DNA of 64,000 bases from Alphaproteobacteria bacterium (GTDB lineage: Bacteria > Pseudomonadota > Alphaproteobacteria > Micropepsales > Micropepsaceae). The notes below the pieces were generated by a model, which was not told the DNA's origin, did no database searches, and saw only the letters and a list, made by a program, of their open reading frames with translations. The stretch covers positions 62,001-126,000 of the forward strand of contig CANIAL010000004.1 in the NCBI GenBank assembly GCA_947465395.1, in the 5' to 3' direction. The position numbers were made by a program, and so were the translations under genes. Below, piece after piece: positions 44,677-54,262 of this stretch (positions are counted from its first letter, which is position 1; each line of letters opens with the position of its first letter).

Positions 44677-46004
44677 TGACTGGTGAAGGCGGGTTGGGTG
44701 CGCCCACCCGCGAGACCATCAAGTGGCAGGACCCGGACTTTTCAGATCCTGAAAAGCTGGACGCGGAAATGCGCCGGGTCTTTGACATCTGCCATGGCTG
44801 CCGGCGCTGCTTCAATTTGTGCGATTCCTTCCCGCGCCTGTTCGACCTGATCGACAACAGCGCAAACGAAGAACTGCATGATGTGAAATCGCAAGATTTC
44901 CAGCCGGTGGTCGAAGCCTGCACGCTTTGCGACATGTGCTTCATGACCAAATGCCCTTACGTGCCGCCGCATCCCTTCGCGCTGGATTTTCCGCATCTGA
45001 TGCTGCGCCACCGCTTCGCCAATGCGGGCAAGGGCAAAAGCGAATTCGTGCAGAAACAGCTGGCTGAGATGGACCGCAACGGCGCGATGGCGGTGCCGGT
45101 GTCACCCATCGTCAACTGGGCCTCTTCATCAAAGCCCGTGCGGGCGGTGATGGACGGAGCGCTTGGCATTGACGCCAAGGCGACATTGCCGAAATTCGCC
45201 GGCCGCACCTTTGTCTCGGCGGCGAACCGCGAACCCGTGACGGTCAACACCGCAGCCCCTGCCCATGGCAAGCGCAAGGCCGCGCTCTATGCCACCTGTT
45301 TCGTAAACTACAACAAGCCGGAGACCGGCATGGCGGCGCGTGACGTGCTGGCCCATATCGGCGTGGAAACCAAAGTCGCCTATCCCGGCTGCTGCGGCAT
45401 GCCGTTTTTGGAGCAAGCAGAGCTTTCCAAGGTGGCCGCCAACGCCGCCAAGGTGTCGCGCGAACTGGTGAAGCTGATTGACGAAGGCTTTGACATCGTG
45501 GCGCTGACCGCCAGTTGCGGGCTGATGCTGAAATTTGAATGGGCGCTGATCTGCCCGGATGACGAGAATGTGAAACGCGTTGCCGCCGCGACCTGGGACA
45601 TTGACCAGTATGTGGTGGATGTCGCCAAAAAACAGGGCTTGCCGGATGGCCTGACCGCCCTGCCCGAAGGCGTCACCGTGCACCTGGCCTGCCACGCCCG
45701 CGCCCAGAATATGGGTCCGAAAGCCGCCGAGATGCTGAAGCTGATCCCGGATACGCCGGTGGACGTGATCGAGCGTTGCTCGGGCCATGGCGGCACCTTT
45801 GGCGTGGTGAAACCGACCCATGACGTGGCGGTAAAAGTGGGCCGCCCGGTTTTCCGCGCCGCCAATACCCAGAAGCGCGGCCATATCGTTTCGGACTGCC
45901 CGCTGGCCGCCCAGCACATCTTTTCAAACACGGACACACCGGCGCGGGAGCCGGAGCACCCCATCCAGATCATGGCCCGCGCTTTTGGACTGACAAAGGA
46001 CTGA
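44676..46004 (+). CDS. Heterodisulfide-reductase-related Fe-S protein (GlpC-like)
   Basis: Fe-S oxidoreductase of 442 residues. The N-terminal part holds two 4Fe-4S binding clusters: [15 protein letters not shown] at about 39-53 and [19 protein letters not shown] at about 87-105. The C-terminal half has two CCG-type domains: [13 protein letters not shown] with [15 protein letters not shown], and [15 protein letters not shown] with [10 protein letters not shown] and [10 protein letters not shown]. This layout is like GlpC and HdrB. Gene order with rubrerythrin and DUF3501 suggests it carries electrons to the di-iron protein; that role is inferred. Confidence 0.88.
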   Translation: MTGEGGLGAPTRETIKWQDPDFSDPEKLDAEMRRVFDICHGCRRCFNLCDSFPRLFDLIDNSANEELHDVKSQDFQPVVEACTLCDMCFMTKCPYVPPHPFALDFPHLMLRHRFANAGKGKSEFVQKQLAEMDRNGAMAVPVSPIVNWASSSKPVRAVMDGALGIDAKATLPKFAGRTFVSAANREPVTVNTAAPAHGKRKAALYATCFVNYNKPETGMAARDVLAHIGVETKVAYPGCCGMPFLEQAELSKVAANAAKVSRELVKLIDEGFDIVALTASCGLMLKFEWALICPDDENVKRVAAATWDIDQYVVDVAKKQGLPDGLTALPEGVTVHLACHARAQNMGPKAAEMLKLIPDTPVDVIERCSGHGGTFGVVKPTHDVAVKVGRPVFRAANTQKRGHIVSDCPLAAQHIFSNTDTPAREPEHPIQIMARAFGLTKD

Positions 46005-46007
46005 GAC

Positions 46008-46595
46008 ATGCCCCAGGCACAGCACAGGATCACCAGCGCCGACATCCTGCCGGCGAATGAATATGACGCCAGGCGCGCGGCGCTGAAAAAGGAATTGCTG
46101 CCGGTCAAGAAACTGCGCCGGGTGGAAGTCGGCCCCTTCGCCACTTTCTATTTCGAGAATTACGCCACCATGTGGCTGCAGGTGCAGGAAATGCTGCGCA
46201 TCGAAAAAGGCGGCGCCGAGCAGCTGGCGGGCGAACTGGAAGCCTATAATCCCCTGATCCCGCAGGGCGACGAGCTGATCGCCACCATGATGCTGGAGAT
46301 CGAGGATGCAAACCGCCGCAACGCCACCCTGCTGACATTGGGCGGCATCGAGGAGACGGTGTTCATGGAAATCGGCGGCACCCGCATCACCGCCACCCCC
46401 ACCGAATATGACGACCGCACCACGCCGGACGGAAAAACATCCTCCGTGCATTGGCTGCGGTTCAAATTGTCGCCCGGCGAGATTTCCCGCTTTGCCACGT
46501 CGCGGGTGGTGATTGGCGTGGCGCACAAGAATTACGGCCATATGGCGGTGCTGGGCGATGAAACCCGTGCTGCCCTCGCCAAGGATTTCGCTTAA
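46008..46595 (+). CDS. DUF3501 family protein
   Basis: Soluble protein of 195 residues. Typical DUF3501 features are LPANEYDARRAALKKELLPV near the start, ATFYFENYATMWLQVQEMLR in the middle, MLEIEDANRRNATL, and VIGVAHKNYGHMAVL near the end. The family regularly follows rubrerythrin and Fe-S protein genes, and its biochemical role is not known to me. It starts 3 bases after the Fe-S gene and overlaps the convergent acyl-CoA synthetase gene by four bases. Confidence 0.88.
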   Translation: MPQAQHRITSADILPANEYDARRAALKKELLPVKKLRRVEVGPFATFYFENYATMWLQVQEMLRIEKGGAEQLAGELEAYNPLIPQGDELIATMMLEIEDANRRNATLLTLGGIEETVFMEIGGTRITATPTEYDDRTTPDGKTSSVHWLRFKLSPGEISRFATSRVVIGVAHKNYGHMAVLGDETRAALAKDFA

Positions 46596-48358
46596 ATCTT
46601 CACTTGGTCCGTGATGAGCGCGGCATAACGCACCCCGTCCAGCCGCTCATAATGACCGCCGGCCGGGTTCAGCCAGTAAACCGGATCAGCGATGGACGCC
46701 GGATCAAAGCCTTCGCGCACCAGTTCCACTTTCTTCTGTTTGAAGGTGGCAGTGACATCTGTTTCCGGCGCCAGGCGCAAAAATAGCGGCCGGGCGAAAT
46801 GCGGCAGGACCAGCCGCGCCGCCAGGCCCTGCATGTCGAAACCCGCATCCACCACCAGCGCCGCCATGCCCGCGCGCCCGTCATGGCCCGGCACCTTCAC
46901 GCCATAGACATTGGCTTCCCTGACGCCGGGCACCGCTAACAATGCCTCGCTGACTTCGCTGGTGGCGACATTTTCGCCCTTCCAGCGAAACGTGTCGCCG
47001 ATGCGGTCCACAAAATAGAAATAGCCAAGCGCGTCGCGGCGCATCAGGTCGCCGGTGCGGAACCAGGCATCGCCGCGCTTGAAGACATCGCGCAGGATTT
47101 TCTTTTCCGTCTCGCCGGGCTTGGTATAGCCCTCGAAATTGCGGCCCGCGCGCTGGGAGATGCCGCCCACCGCCTCGCCCGGCTCGGTGGGCCCGCATTC
47201 GATGCAAAGCCCGTCCGCACCCCGCACCGGCATTTCGCTTTCCACGTCAAAGCGCACGACGCGGGTGGGCAGCACCCATTCCATATATTCCGGCACGCGG
47301 CCCACCGCGCCCACCGTGCCGTCATAATTCAGCATGGAGACATTGCCTTCGGTGGCGCCGTAAAACTCCACCACCCGGGGAATGTTGAAACGCGTCTGGA
47401 AACTTTCCCAGATTTCTGCGCGCAGGCCATTGCCCGTGATGGCGCGCAGCTTGTGATCCTGTTCATGGACGCCGGGGGGCGCATTCAGCAGCCAGCGGCA
47501 CAATTCGCCGATATAGGCGAAGATGGTGGCGTCATATTTGTGTATGTCGGCCCAGAATTCGCCCAGCGAGAATTTGCGCTTGATCACCAGCGCCCCGCCC
47601 ACCATGAAGGCCATGCCCACGGCGCAGACCCCGCCCGTGGCGTGATAGAGCGGCAAGGGATCATAGATGCGGTCGCGCGATGTGGGCCGTAACGCGCCCA
47701 CGAAACCCGTCATCATGAATAGCATGCGCATATGGCTGAAATTGGCAGCCTTGGGCAGGCCCGTGGTGCCGGAGGTATAGATGTAAAAGGCGCGGCTTTT
47801 GCCAACGATGGCGGCGCGGGCCGATTTCGGCGGCGGCGCATCACCCGCATTTGCCAATGCCAAATCCAGCTCGGCATCTTCACCGGACTGCACCCACATG
47901 CGCGGCGGGGATGTGAACAGGGCGCGCGCGTCCTCGAAACATTGCGCCAGCTCCGCCCCCGCGATCAGGTGCTTGACGCCCACCGCCTCCAGCGAATGAA
48001 CCAGAGCCGCGCCGCGCTGGTTGGTGTTGACCAGGGCCGCCGCCGCCCCCGCCTTGAACAGGCCCAGCCAGGCGCAGATGAAGTCGGGCCGGTTCTCCAT
48101 CAACAGGCCTACGCAATCGCCAGATTTTATGCCTTGCGCGATAGCCCAGTTGGCATAGCGGTTGGCGCGCGCGTCCAGCGCCGCATAGTCCATCACCTGG
48201 TCCAGGTAGAAAACCGCCGGCGCATGCGGCGTGCGCCGGGCATGGCCTTCCACGATATCCACGATGGTGCGGCGCGCGTCCGGCTTGACCTTGCGCAGCG
48301 CCCACAGGGTGCGCAGCACCGTTGTCAGATAGACATATTCCCGCGCCAGCCCATTCAT
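46592..48358 (-). CDS. Long/very-long-chain acyl-CoA synthetase (FATP/FadD6-like)
   Basis: AMP-forming ligase of 588 residues that activates fatty acids. Motifs are the P-loop FYIYTSGTTGLPKAANFSHMR, YDPLPLYHATGGVCAVGMAF, VEFYGATEGNVSMLNYDG (A5-like), AWFRTGDLMRRDALGYFYFV and GDTFRWKGENVATSEVSEAL. The pattern FRWKGENV is that of the FATP/ACSVL subgroup, annotated as long-chain-acyl-CoA synthetase. No neighbouring partner gene is obvious. Confidence 0.9.
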   Translation of the reverse strand: MNGLAREYVYLTTVLRTLWALRKVKPDARRTIVDIVEGHARRTPHAPAVFYLDQVMDYAALDARANRYANWAIAQGIKSGDCVGLLMENRPDFICAWLGLFKAGAAAALVNTNQRGAALVHSLEAVGVKHLIAGAELAQCFEDARALFTSPPRMWVQSGEDAELDLALANAGDAPPPKSARAAIVGKSRAFYIYTSGTTGLPKAANFSHMRMLFMMTGFVGALRPTSRDRIYDPLPLYHATGGVCAVGMAFMVGGALVIKRKFSLGEFWADIHKYDATIFAYIGELCRWLLNAPPGVHEQDHKLRAITGNGLRAEIWESFQTRFNIPRVVEFYGATEGNVSMLNYDGTVGAVGRVPEYMEWVLPTRVVRFDVESEMPVRGADGLCIECGPTEPGEAVGGISQRAGRNFEGYTKPGETEKKILRDVFKRGDAWFRTGDLMRRDALGYFYFVDRIGDTFRWKGENVATSEVSEALLAVPGVREANVYGVKVPGHDGRAGMAALVVDAGFDMQGLAARLVLPHFARPLFLRLAPETDVTATFKQKKVELVREGFDPASIADPVYWLNPAGGHYERLDGVRYAALITDQVKI

Positions 48359-48402
48359 AAAGCCAGATTGAGCCGCGCCGCTTCTTCGCGCAAGATATCA
48401 AG

Positions 48403-48624
48403 ATGGATGAGACGCTGGATTTGCGCGGTTTGAAATGCCCGCTGCCCGCCCTGCTGGCGAAGAAGGCGGTGGCCAAGCTTGCGCCCGGCATGGCGCTAAA
48501 GGTGCTGGCCGACGATCCGCTGTCGGTGGTGGATATACCCCATATGTGCATCACCGAAGGCCATGCGCTGACCGAGCAGGCATCCCGCGACGGACATCAC
48601 GCTTTTGTAATCCAGCGGGCTTAA
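48403..48624 (+). CDS. TusA-like sulfurtransferase
   Basis: SirA/TusA-fold protein of 73 residues with the signature LDLRGLKCPLPALLAKKAVA; Cys in CPxP near residue 12 carries the persulfide. Such proteins relay sulfur for tRNA thiolation, molybdenum cofactor or other pathways; no partner in the window tells which. Its end overlaps the convergent lipoprotein gene by four bases. Confidence 0.88.
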   Translation: MDETLDLRGLKCPLPALLAKKAVAKLAPGMALKVLADDPLSVVDIPHMCITEGHALTEQASRDGHHAFVIQRA

Positions 48625-49145
48625 CGCGGTGGCGGTGGCGGTGGCGCCATATGCGCGAGCACTTCGCGCGCATCCACGGCTCGCGGCTCCCTGGCCGCCT
48701 GGTCGGGTTTCATCAGCACGATCTCCGCATAAGATTCGTAGCGGGTGGTGGTGATGATCTCCACTTCCGGGCCCATGGGGGCGTAACCCCAGCGCGGGCG
48801 GAAACGCCAATATTCATAGCCAAAGCCGTAACCCGGACCCGGCACGGTGTCGTAGCGGGTCTGGGCTTCGGTATTGCGGGTGTCGAACAGGAAATGGGTA
48901 TAGCCCGCCGCCAGGGTCACTTCGGCGGAGCGCAGAAGCAGATAGTCCTCGACCATGCGCCGGGGCGTCACGGAGTTGCCGCGGAAAGTGACGCGGAAAC
49001 GGTTGGCCGTGATCTGCTGGTCGGTATAGCCGGTGGCGCCGCCTTCGGGCCGGGGCGCATAGGGCGCCGGACCCGCGCAAGCGGCCAGCGCGAACAGGGA
49101 CGCGGCCAATACCAGGGAAAGACGAATGTTGCGGGGGGCGGGCAT
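48621..49145 (-). CDS. Putative lipoprotein (CC0125/CC1285-like)
   Basis: Lipoprotein of 174 residues. Signal peptide NIRLSLVLAASLFALAAC with lipobox LAAC, then GPAPYAPRPEGGATGYTDQQ and NRFRVTFRGNSVTPRRMVED, YLLLRSAEVTLAAGYTHFLF. This GYTD...YRVTFRGN...V.DYLLLRAAE pattern belongs to a family common in alphaproteobacteria (named after Caulobacter CC0125/CC1285) of unknown function. Start 49145 has the signal peptide; the longer frame adds non-conserved sequence. A GSR-like promoter is seen at 49185-49209. Confidence 0.8.
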   Translation of the reverse strand: MPAPRNIRLSLVLAASLFALAACAGPAPYAPRPEGGATGYTDQQITANRFRVTFRGNSVTPRRMVEDYLLLRSAEVTLAAGYTHFLFDTRNTEAQTRYDTVPGPGYGFGYEYWRFRPRWGYAPMGPEVEIITTTRYESYAEIVLMKPDQAAREPRAVDAREVLAHMAPPPPPPR

Positions 49146-49184
49146 GGCGAACTCCGGTGGGCGCTTCTTTTGCGACTTTATGGT

Positions 49185-49209
49185 AACTTTCGCGGGCCGC
49201 GAGGGTTCC
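49185..49209 (-). promoter_or_regulatory. Candidate EcfG promoter of lipoprotein gene
   Basis: On the minus strand GGAAC (49209-49205), 16 bases, AGTT (49188-49185), 40 bases before the 49145 start. It departs from consensus only at the first -10 base. The rest of 49210-49408 holds no gene that I can see. Confidence 0.5.
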
Positions 49210-49408
49210 GTCCCATTCACCTTCTGTTCGCCCCCATTTTCCTGTTTTTCCTTGCCAATTTTGGCGCGGCGCAGCAAGTTCAGGCACCCGGCCGCACGCC
49301 GGGCAGGTCCAGCCCCGGCAAAGGGCCATTGCGGACCGCGGGAAGAACAGGGTACCTCGCCGTTTCGGCGCATTACGCGGTCAAAAGCCTGGGGGCTGAA
49401 TCTTCGCC

Positions 49409-50854
49409 ATGCATGGTGTTTCCCTCTTCCTGCAAGTCGCGCTGACCTGCGTTCTTGTCACCGTCTGTACCCTGTCGGTCCAGCTTGCCTTCTTGGCCTG
49501 GGTGCGGGTTTCCAGGAAATGCCCGTCCGTGAAACGGGCGGTGCTGGCCGATTCCGAATTGCCGCATGTGCTGGTGCAACTGCCTGTCTGCAATGAAGGC
49601 GCGCTGGCGCTGCGCGTGGCGGCGGCGGCAGGACGCCTGGACTGGCCGGCCGACCGGCTGACCATCCAGTTGCTGGATGATGGCGACGGCGCGAACCACG
49701 AAGCCCTTGCCGCCCAGATGCTGGGCGTGGTCCCGGCCGGCATCGATTTCCAGATCCTGCGCCGGGGCGTGCGCACCGGTTTCAAGGCGGGCAATCTTGC
49801 CTTCGGCCTGAACCATTCCAACGCGCCCTATGTGGCGGTGTTCGATGCCGACTTCGTGCCGTCCGCCGATTTCCTGCGCCGCACCGTTCCGGCGCTGGTG
49901 GCCGACAATGGCCTTGCCTTCGTGCAGGCGCGCTGGGGCCATGCCAACCGCGATGCCAACTGGCTGACGCGGGTGCAGGGACTTTTGCTGGACGCGCATT
50001 TCGCGGTGGAGCAGGAAGCGCGCTTTTCAGCGGGCATGCCGATATCCTTCAACGGCACCGCCGGTGTCTGGTCACGTGCCGCCATCGAAAGCGGCGGCGG
50101 CTGGAGCGGCGACACGCTGACCGAAGACCTGGACCTTTCCATGCGCTGCGTGATGAAGGGCTGGCGCGCCGCCATGCTGCCGGAGATTGTCGTGCCGGGT
50201 GAGCTGCCGCAGACGGCGGCTGCCTGGCGCGCGCAACAGGCCCGCTGGACCAAGGGCCATGCGCAAGTGGCGCGCAAGCTTCTGCCCAGCGTCTGGACCA
50301 GCACCATGCCGCTCTGGAAAAAGGCAGCCATGTCGCTTCAGATGTGCCAATTCGCTTTTTACACCCTGGCTTTCATGAGCGCGGTGATCTCGCTGACGCT
50401 TATGTATATGGGCGTGGCCACCATCGCGGGCGTGGCGCTTTTGGGCCTGGTGGTAACCATGCTGGGGCTGGGCACCTCCATCGGCTATCTTTACCTGGGC
50501 CAGCGCGTCCTGGAGCGCCAGCATGAGCCGAAGTTTTTCGCATCTTTGTTGCTGGCGGTGGTGTTCCCCTCCGGCCTGATCCTAGCCAACACGCGCGCCA
50601 CCTTTGAAGCCTTTTTCAGCACCCGCATGGATTTCAACCGCACCACAAGGGCGGGCGAGGTTTATGCCGGCGGCTGGCGCGGCGGGCCGGAGCTGATCGC
50701 GGGGCTGTTGCTGCCCGCCTTCGCCTTTGCCGAATCCAACTGGAGCGCGCTGTTCTTCTTCTTCGCGGTCTCGGGCCTTGTTTCCATCGGCTTCATGGGC
50801 GCGGCCAACCGCTCCCGCCAGCCCGTTCGCCAGCCCATCACGCCCGGTGAATAA
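49409..50854 (+). CDS. Family 2 glycosyltransferase, CslA/cellulose-synthase-like
   Basis: Membrane beta-glycosyltransferase of 481 residues. A first helix (LFLQVALTCVLVTVCTLSVQ) leads to the GT2 domain: VLVQLPVCNEGALALRV, IQLLDDGDGANHEAL (first Asp), VAVFDADFVPSADFLRR (DxD), TEDLDLSMRCVMKGW (base), and the QxxRW motif in QQARWTKGHAQVARKL. Four or more membrane helices follow. The pattern matches the CslA-like family (glucomannan or mannan synthases); the sugar and product cannot be told. It is followed by kup with 45 bases between. Confidence 0.88.
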   Translation: MHGVSLFLQVALTCVLVTVCTLSVQLAFLAWVRVSRKCPSVKRAVLADSELPHVLVQLPVCNEGALALRVAAAAGRLDWPADRLTIQLLDDGDGANHEALAAQMLGVVPAGIDFQILRRGVRTGFKAGNLAFGLNHSNAPYVAVFDADFVPSADFLRRTVPALVADNGLAFVQARWGHANRDANWLTRVQGLLLDAHFAVEQEARFSAGMPISFNGTAGVWSRAAIESGGGWSGDTLTEDLDLSMRCVMKGWRAAMLPEIVVPGELPQTAAAWRAQQARWTKGHAQVARKLLPSVWTSTMPLWKKAAMSLQMCQFAFYTLAFMSAVISLTLMYMGVATIAGVALLGLVVTMLGLGTSIGYLYLGQRVLERQHEPKFFASLLLAVVFPSGLILANTRATFEAFFSTRMDFNRTTRAGEVYAGGWRGGPELIAGLLLPAFAFAESNWSALFFFFAVSGLVSIGFMGAANRSRQPVRQPITPGE

Positions 50855-50899
50855 GTTAAGGCTGCGACCTTTGCGGCCCGCCACGCGTTCCCCAATGCG

Positions 50900-52819
50900 A
50901 TGAGCGATTCCGCCACGCCCCTGCCCGCGCCCGAAGAACCCCATGCCCCAGGCCATGCCACAAAGGCCGGCACCTTCAGCCTGATGCTGGGCGCAATGGG
51001 TGTAGTCTTTGGCGACATCGGCACCAGCCCGCTTTACGCCCTTCGCCAGACCGTGCTGGCCACCAAAGCAGGCTTCGACAACCACATCGCCGTGATGGGT
51101 TCGCTGTCCATGATCTTCTGGGCGCTGATGATCGTGGTGACGTTGAAATATGTCGTCATCATCATGCGCGCCGACAATAATGGCGAAGGCGGCACCTTGG
51201 CGCTGGCGGCCATGGCGCATCGCTCGCCCCGCCTCAGCCGCTGGCTGAAAGCCACCATCGGGGTCGGCGCCATTGCCGGCCTGGCGCTGTTCTATGGCGA
51301 CGGAATGCTTACCCCGGCCATCTCGGTGCTGTCGGCTGTGGAAGGCATGGAGGTGGAAACGCCCGCCTTCGCGCCCTTCGTGGTGCCGATCACCCTGGCG
51401 ATCCTGGTGGGCCTTTTCATGCTGCAAAGCTCTGGCACCGCGCGGGTGGGAAAATTGTTCGGCCCCGTCATGCTGCTGTGGTTCGCGGCGCTGACCTATT
51501 TCGGCTTCACGTCCCTGATCCAGAATCCCGGCATCCTGGCGGCGGTCAATCCCATTTATGCCTTTGAACTTTTCCGGCTGGAGCCATGGGTGGCGTTCGT
51601 ATCGCTGGGGTCGGTGGTGTTGGCGGTGACGGGCTGCGAGGCGCTGTATGCCGACATGGGTCATTTCGGAAAGCGGCCCATCCAGTATGCCTGGTTCCTG
51701 GTGGCGCTGCCCGCCTTGCTGCTGAATTATTTCGGCCAGGGCGCGGCGCTGCTGCGAAATCCCGACCAAGCCAAGGCGGCGTTCTTTTCGTCGGTGCCGC
51801 ACTGGGCGCATATGCCCATGGTGATACTGGCGACCATGGCGGCGGTGATCGCATCCCAGGCTGTGATCACCGGCGTCTTTTCCATGACACAGCAGGCCGT
51901 GCAGCTGGGCCAGTTGCCGCGCATGGAAATTCGCCACACCTCGGCCACGCATTACGGCCAGATCTATGTGCCGCGCATGAATCTTTACCTCGCCATTGGC
52001 GTGGTCCTGATCGTGCTGATCTTCAAAAATTCCGGCGCCCTGGCCGCCGCCTATGGCATTGCGGTGACAGGCGTGATGGTGATCGACACTTTCAATGTGG
52101 CGCTGGTCGCCAACCGGCAATGGCTTTGGAGAACAAGCTGGGTTGTGCTGTTGTTCGGCGCGCTGGGCCTGATTGACCTTCTGTTTCTGGGCGCCAACAG
52201 CCTGAAAATTCCCGAGGGCGGCTGGCTGCCGCTGGTCGCGGCCGCGACCATCTTCCTGATCATGGACACGTGGCGGCGCGGTCGCCGGGTGCATATGGAA
52301 AAAGTGCGTTCCGAATCCCTGCCGCTGAACCTGTTCCTGGAGCGGGCCGACAAGAGCACCCAGCGCGTGTCCGGCTGGGGCGTGTTCCTGTCATCGCGCT
52401 CGGACGTGGTGCCCGGCGCGCTGCTGCACAATCTTCGCCACAACAAGATTTTGCATGAGCGGATCGTGCTGGCCACGGTGGTGGTGGAAGACCGGCCCAT
52501 CGTGCCGGCGCGCGAACGCATCGAAGTGGAAAAGCTGGGCAAGGGCTTTTACGCCGTGAAGGTGCATTGCGGCTTTTTTGAAATGCCCGATATTCCCCAG
52601 GCCATGGAAGACGCCCGCCGTTTCGGCCTGTCGGTGGATCTGGAAACCGCCACCTTCTTCCTGGGCCGCGAAACCCTGATGCGCGCCAACACGTCGGAAC
52701 TCAGCCGCTGGCGGGGATGGCTGTATCGCAACCTGGTGGGCAACGCGCTCGATCCTGCCCGCTTCTACCAGCTCCCTCCGGGGCGCGTGGTAGAACTTGG
52801 AACCCAGGTCTTTATTTAA
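50900..52819 (+). CDS. kup: KUP-family potassium uptake protein
   Basis: Proton-coupled K+ transporter of 639 residues. The family start GVVFGDIGTSPLYALRQTV, DNNGEGGTLALAAMA, ALFYGDGMLTPAISVLSAVE and GTARVGKLFGPVMLLWF are clear. Twelve hydrophobic helices fill residues 25-455; a soluble tail of about 180 residues follows. Two family-conserved acidic/Gly stretches and length match Kup. It ends directly at a repeat. Confidence 0.94.
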   Translation: MSDSATPLPAPEEPHAPGHATKAGTFSLMLGAMGVVFGDIGTSPLYALRQTVLATKAGFDNHIAVMGSLSMIFWALMIVVTLKYVVIIMRADNNGEGGTLALAAMAHRSPRLSRWLKATIGVGAIAGLALFYGDGMLTPAISVLSAVEGMEVETPAFAPFVVPITLAILVGLFMLQSSGTARVGKLFGPVMLLWFAALTYFGFTSLIQNPGILAAVNPIYAFELFRLEPWVAFVSLGSVVLAVTGCEALYADMGHFGKRPIQYAWFLVALPALLLNYFGQGAALLRNPDQAKAAFFSSVPHWAHMPMVILATMAAVIASQAVITGVFSMTQQAVQLGQLPRMEIRHTSATHYGQIYVPRMNLYLAIGVVLIVLIFKNSGALAAAYGIAVTGVMVIDTFNVALVANRQWLWRTSWVVLLFGALGLIDLLFLGANSLKIPEGGWLPLVAAATIFLIMDTWRRGRRVHMEKVRSESLPLNLFLERADKSTQRVSGWGVFLSSRSDVVPGALLHNLRHNKILHERIVLATVVVEDRPIVPARERIEVEKLGKGFYAVKVHCGFFEMPDIPQAMEDARRFGLSVDLETATFFLGRETLMRANTSELSRWRGWLYRNLVGNALDPARFYQLPPGRVVELGTQVFI

Positions 52820-52952
52820 TTACCCCCTCCGGTTTCAGCTTCCGCTCGGCTCCCAAAAAGGTCGCCTTCGCTCACTGAAACCACCTCCCCCTCCTGTGTG
52901 CCCATGGCGCGAAGCGCCAAAAGAAGACGGGGCGCAAAGGGGGAGGCGGGCC
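52820..52952 (-). repeat. Intergenic structured repeat, copy 6 (variant stem)
   Basis: On the minus strand GGGGGAGGTGGTTTCAGT...GCTGAAACCGGAGGGGGTAA, with stem GGTTTCAGT/GCTGAAACC and, beyond, GGCGC/GCGCC hairpin and GGGGGAGGCGGG. It lies between convergent kup and rlmI-like genes; the first base follows the kup stop. Confidence 0.75.
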
Positions 52953-52956
52953 TGCG

Positions 52957-54138
52957 CTAATCCAGCGCGTAGACCAAAGCCTTTAAATACGCGCTTTCCT
53001 GCAGCATCGGATGCACGGGATGATCCGGCCCTGCGCCGCTGCTGCGGATCAGGCGCGCAGCGCGGCCGCTGCGCAAGATGCCTTGCGCGCATTCGGCGGC
53101 AAAACGCTCGGTATCAATATTGTGCGAGCAGGATGACAGCATCAAAAGCCCGCCCTTGGCCGTAACATCGGCCGACAGCCGCGCCAGCTTGCGATAGGCG
53201 CGCGCGCCCGCTTCCAGGTCTTTCTTCGCTTTCACGAATGGCGGCGGGTCGGCCAGCACGATGTCGAATGTTTCCTTGGCGGACGCCAGCCTCGCCATTT
53301 CTTCCAGCGCATCGGCATTAAAAGCCTTGATTGCGACGTTGTTGGCGGCGGCGCTTTCTTCGGCCAGCTTCAGGGCAGGCACGGAACTGTCCACGCAGAC
53401 AACTTCCCTGGCGCCCGCCTTGGCCGCCAAGATGCCAAAGCCGCCGGTGTAACTGTAGGCGTCCAGCACTGTCTTGCCCTTGGCCAGCCCGGCGATGAAG
53501 GCACGATTTTCGCGCTGGTCATAATACCAGCCGGTCTTTTGTCCTTCCGCACCGATGTCGGCAAAATAGCGCGCGCCATTTTCTTCCAGCGCGATCCGCC
53601 GCGCTTCGCCCTTTTCTGCGCGCACATAGGATTCCAACCCTTCAAAACTGCGCGAGGGAGAATCATTGCGAAGTATGATGGTGGTGGGCGACAACAGGTT
53701 TTCCAGCGCCATGGTCAGGGGCGTCAGCAACGCTTCCATGCCGGCGCTGTTGGTCTGCACCACCAGCGCATCGCCGAAGCGATCAATCACGAGCCCGGGT
53801 AGGCCATCGCCTTCGGCATGCACCAGCCGGTAGAACGGTTTTTCATACAACGCATCGCGCAAGGCCAAGGCGCGGCCCAGACGTTCACCAAAAAAGGCGG
53901 CATCCACCGGCGCGTCGCAGAGCTTTGAAAACAGGCGGACTGCGATCAGGCTTTTGGGATTGAAGCTGCCGGTGCCGAAATCCTGGCCGTCATCGCCCTT
54001 CACATTCACCAGCTGGCCGGGCGCCAATGCCTTGGCGGCGGCGTCCATCACCACTTCGTTGGAGAATATCCACGGGGCGCCTGCGCGGGCGCGACGCCCT
54101 TCGCGGGGCTTCAGGGCAATGCTGGGGCGCTTCTTCAT
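52957..54138 (-). CDS. Class I rRNA cytosine methyltransferase (RlmI-like)
   Basis: SAM-dependent enzyme of 393 residues. N-terminal PUA domain (about 1-75: PSIALKPREGRRARAGAPWI, FSNEVVMDAAAKALAPGQLV), then EEDFxx-like central part and the methyltransferase domain with motif I VLDAYSYTGGFGILAAKAGA, EVVCVDSS and catalytic-type motif IVLADPPPFVKAKKDLEAG. The last is the RlmI (23S rRNA m5C1962) pattern. The final motif LLMLSSCSHNI holds the Cys. The exact rRNA site is inferred. Confidence 0.9.
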   Translation of the reverse strand: MKKRPSIALKPREGRRARAGAPWIFSNEVVMDAAAKALAPGQLVNVKGDDGQDFGTGSFNPKSLIAVRLFSKLCDAPVDAAFFGERLGRALALRDALYEKPFYRLVHAEGDGLPGLVIDRFGDALVVQTNSAGMEALLTPLTMALENLLSPTTIILRNDSPSRSFEGLESYVRAEKGEARRIALEENGARYFADIGAEGQKTGWYYDQRENRAFIAGLAKGKTVLDAYSYTGGFGILAAKAGAREVVCVDSSVPALKLAEESAAANNVAIKAFNADALEEMARLASAKETFDIVLADPPPFVKAKKDLEAGARAYRKLARLSADVTAKGGLLMLSSCSHNIDTERFAAECAQGILRSGRAARLIRSSGAGPDHPVHPMLQESAYLKALVYALD

Positions 54139-54262
54139 GGGCGGGGGTTAGCATGTCCCGCAGACATAATGCAAATACCTGATTTCATTGGATTTTTAGC
54201 CACGCTTGCACGTGTGATGCCGCCCCCCTTAGATGCCGCCATATTCAAAAGGAGCCTGCCGC

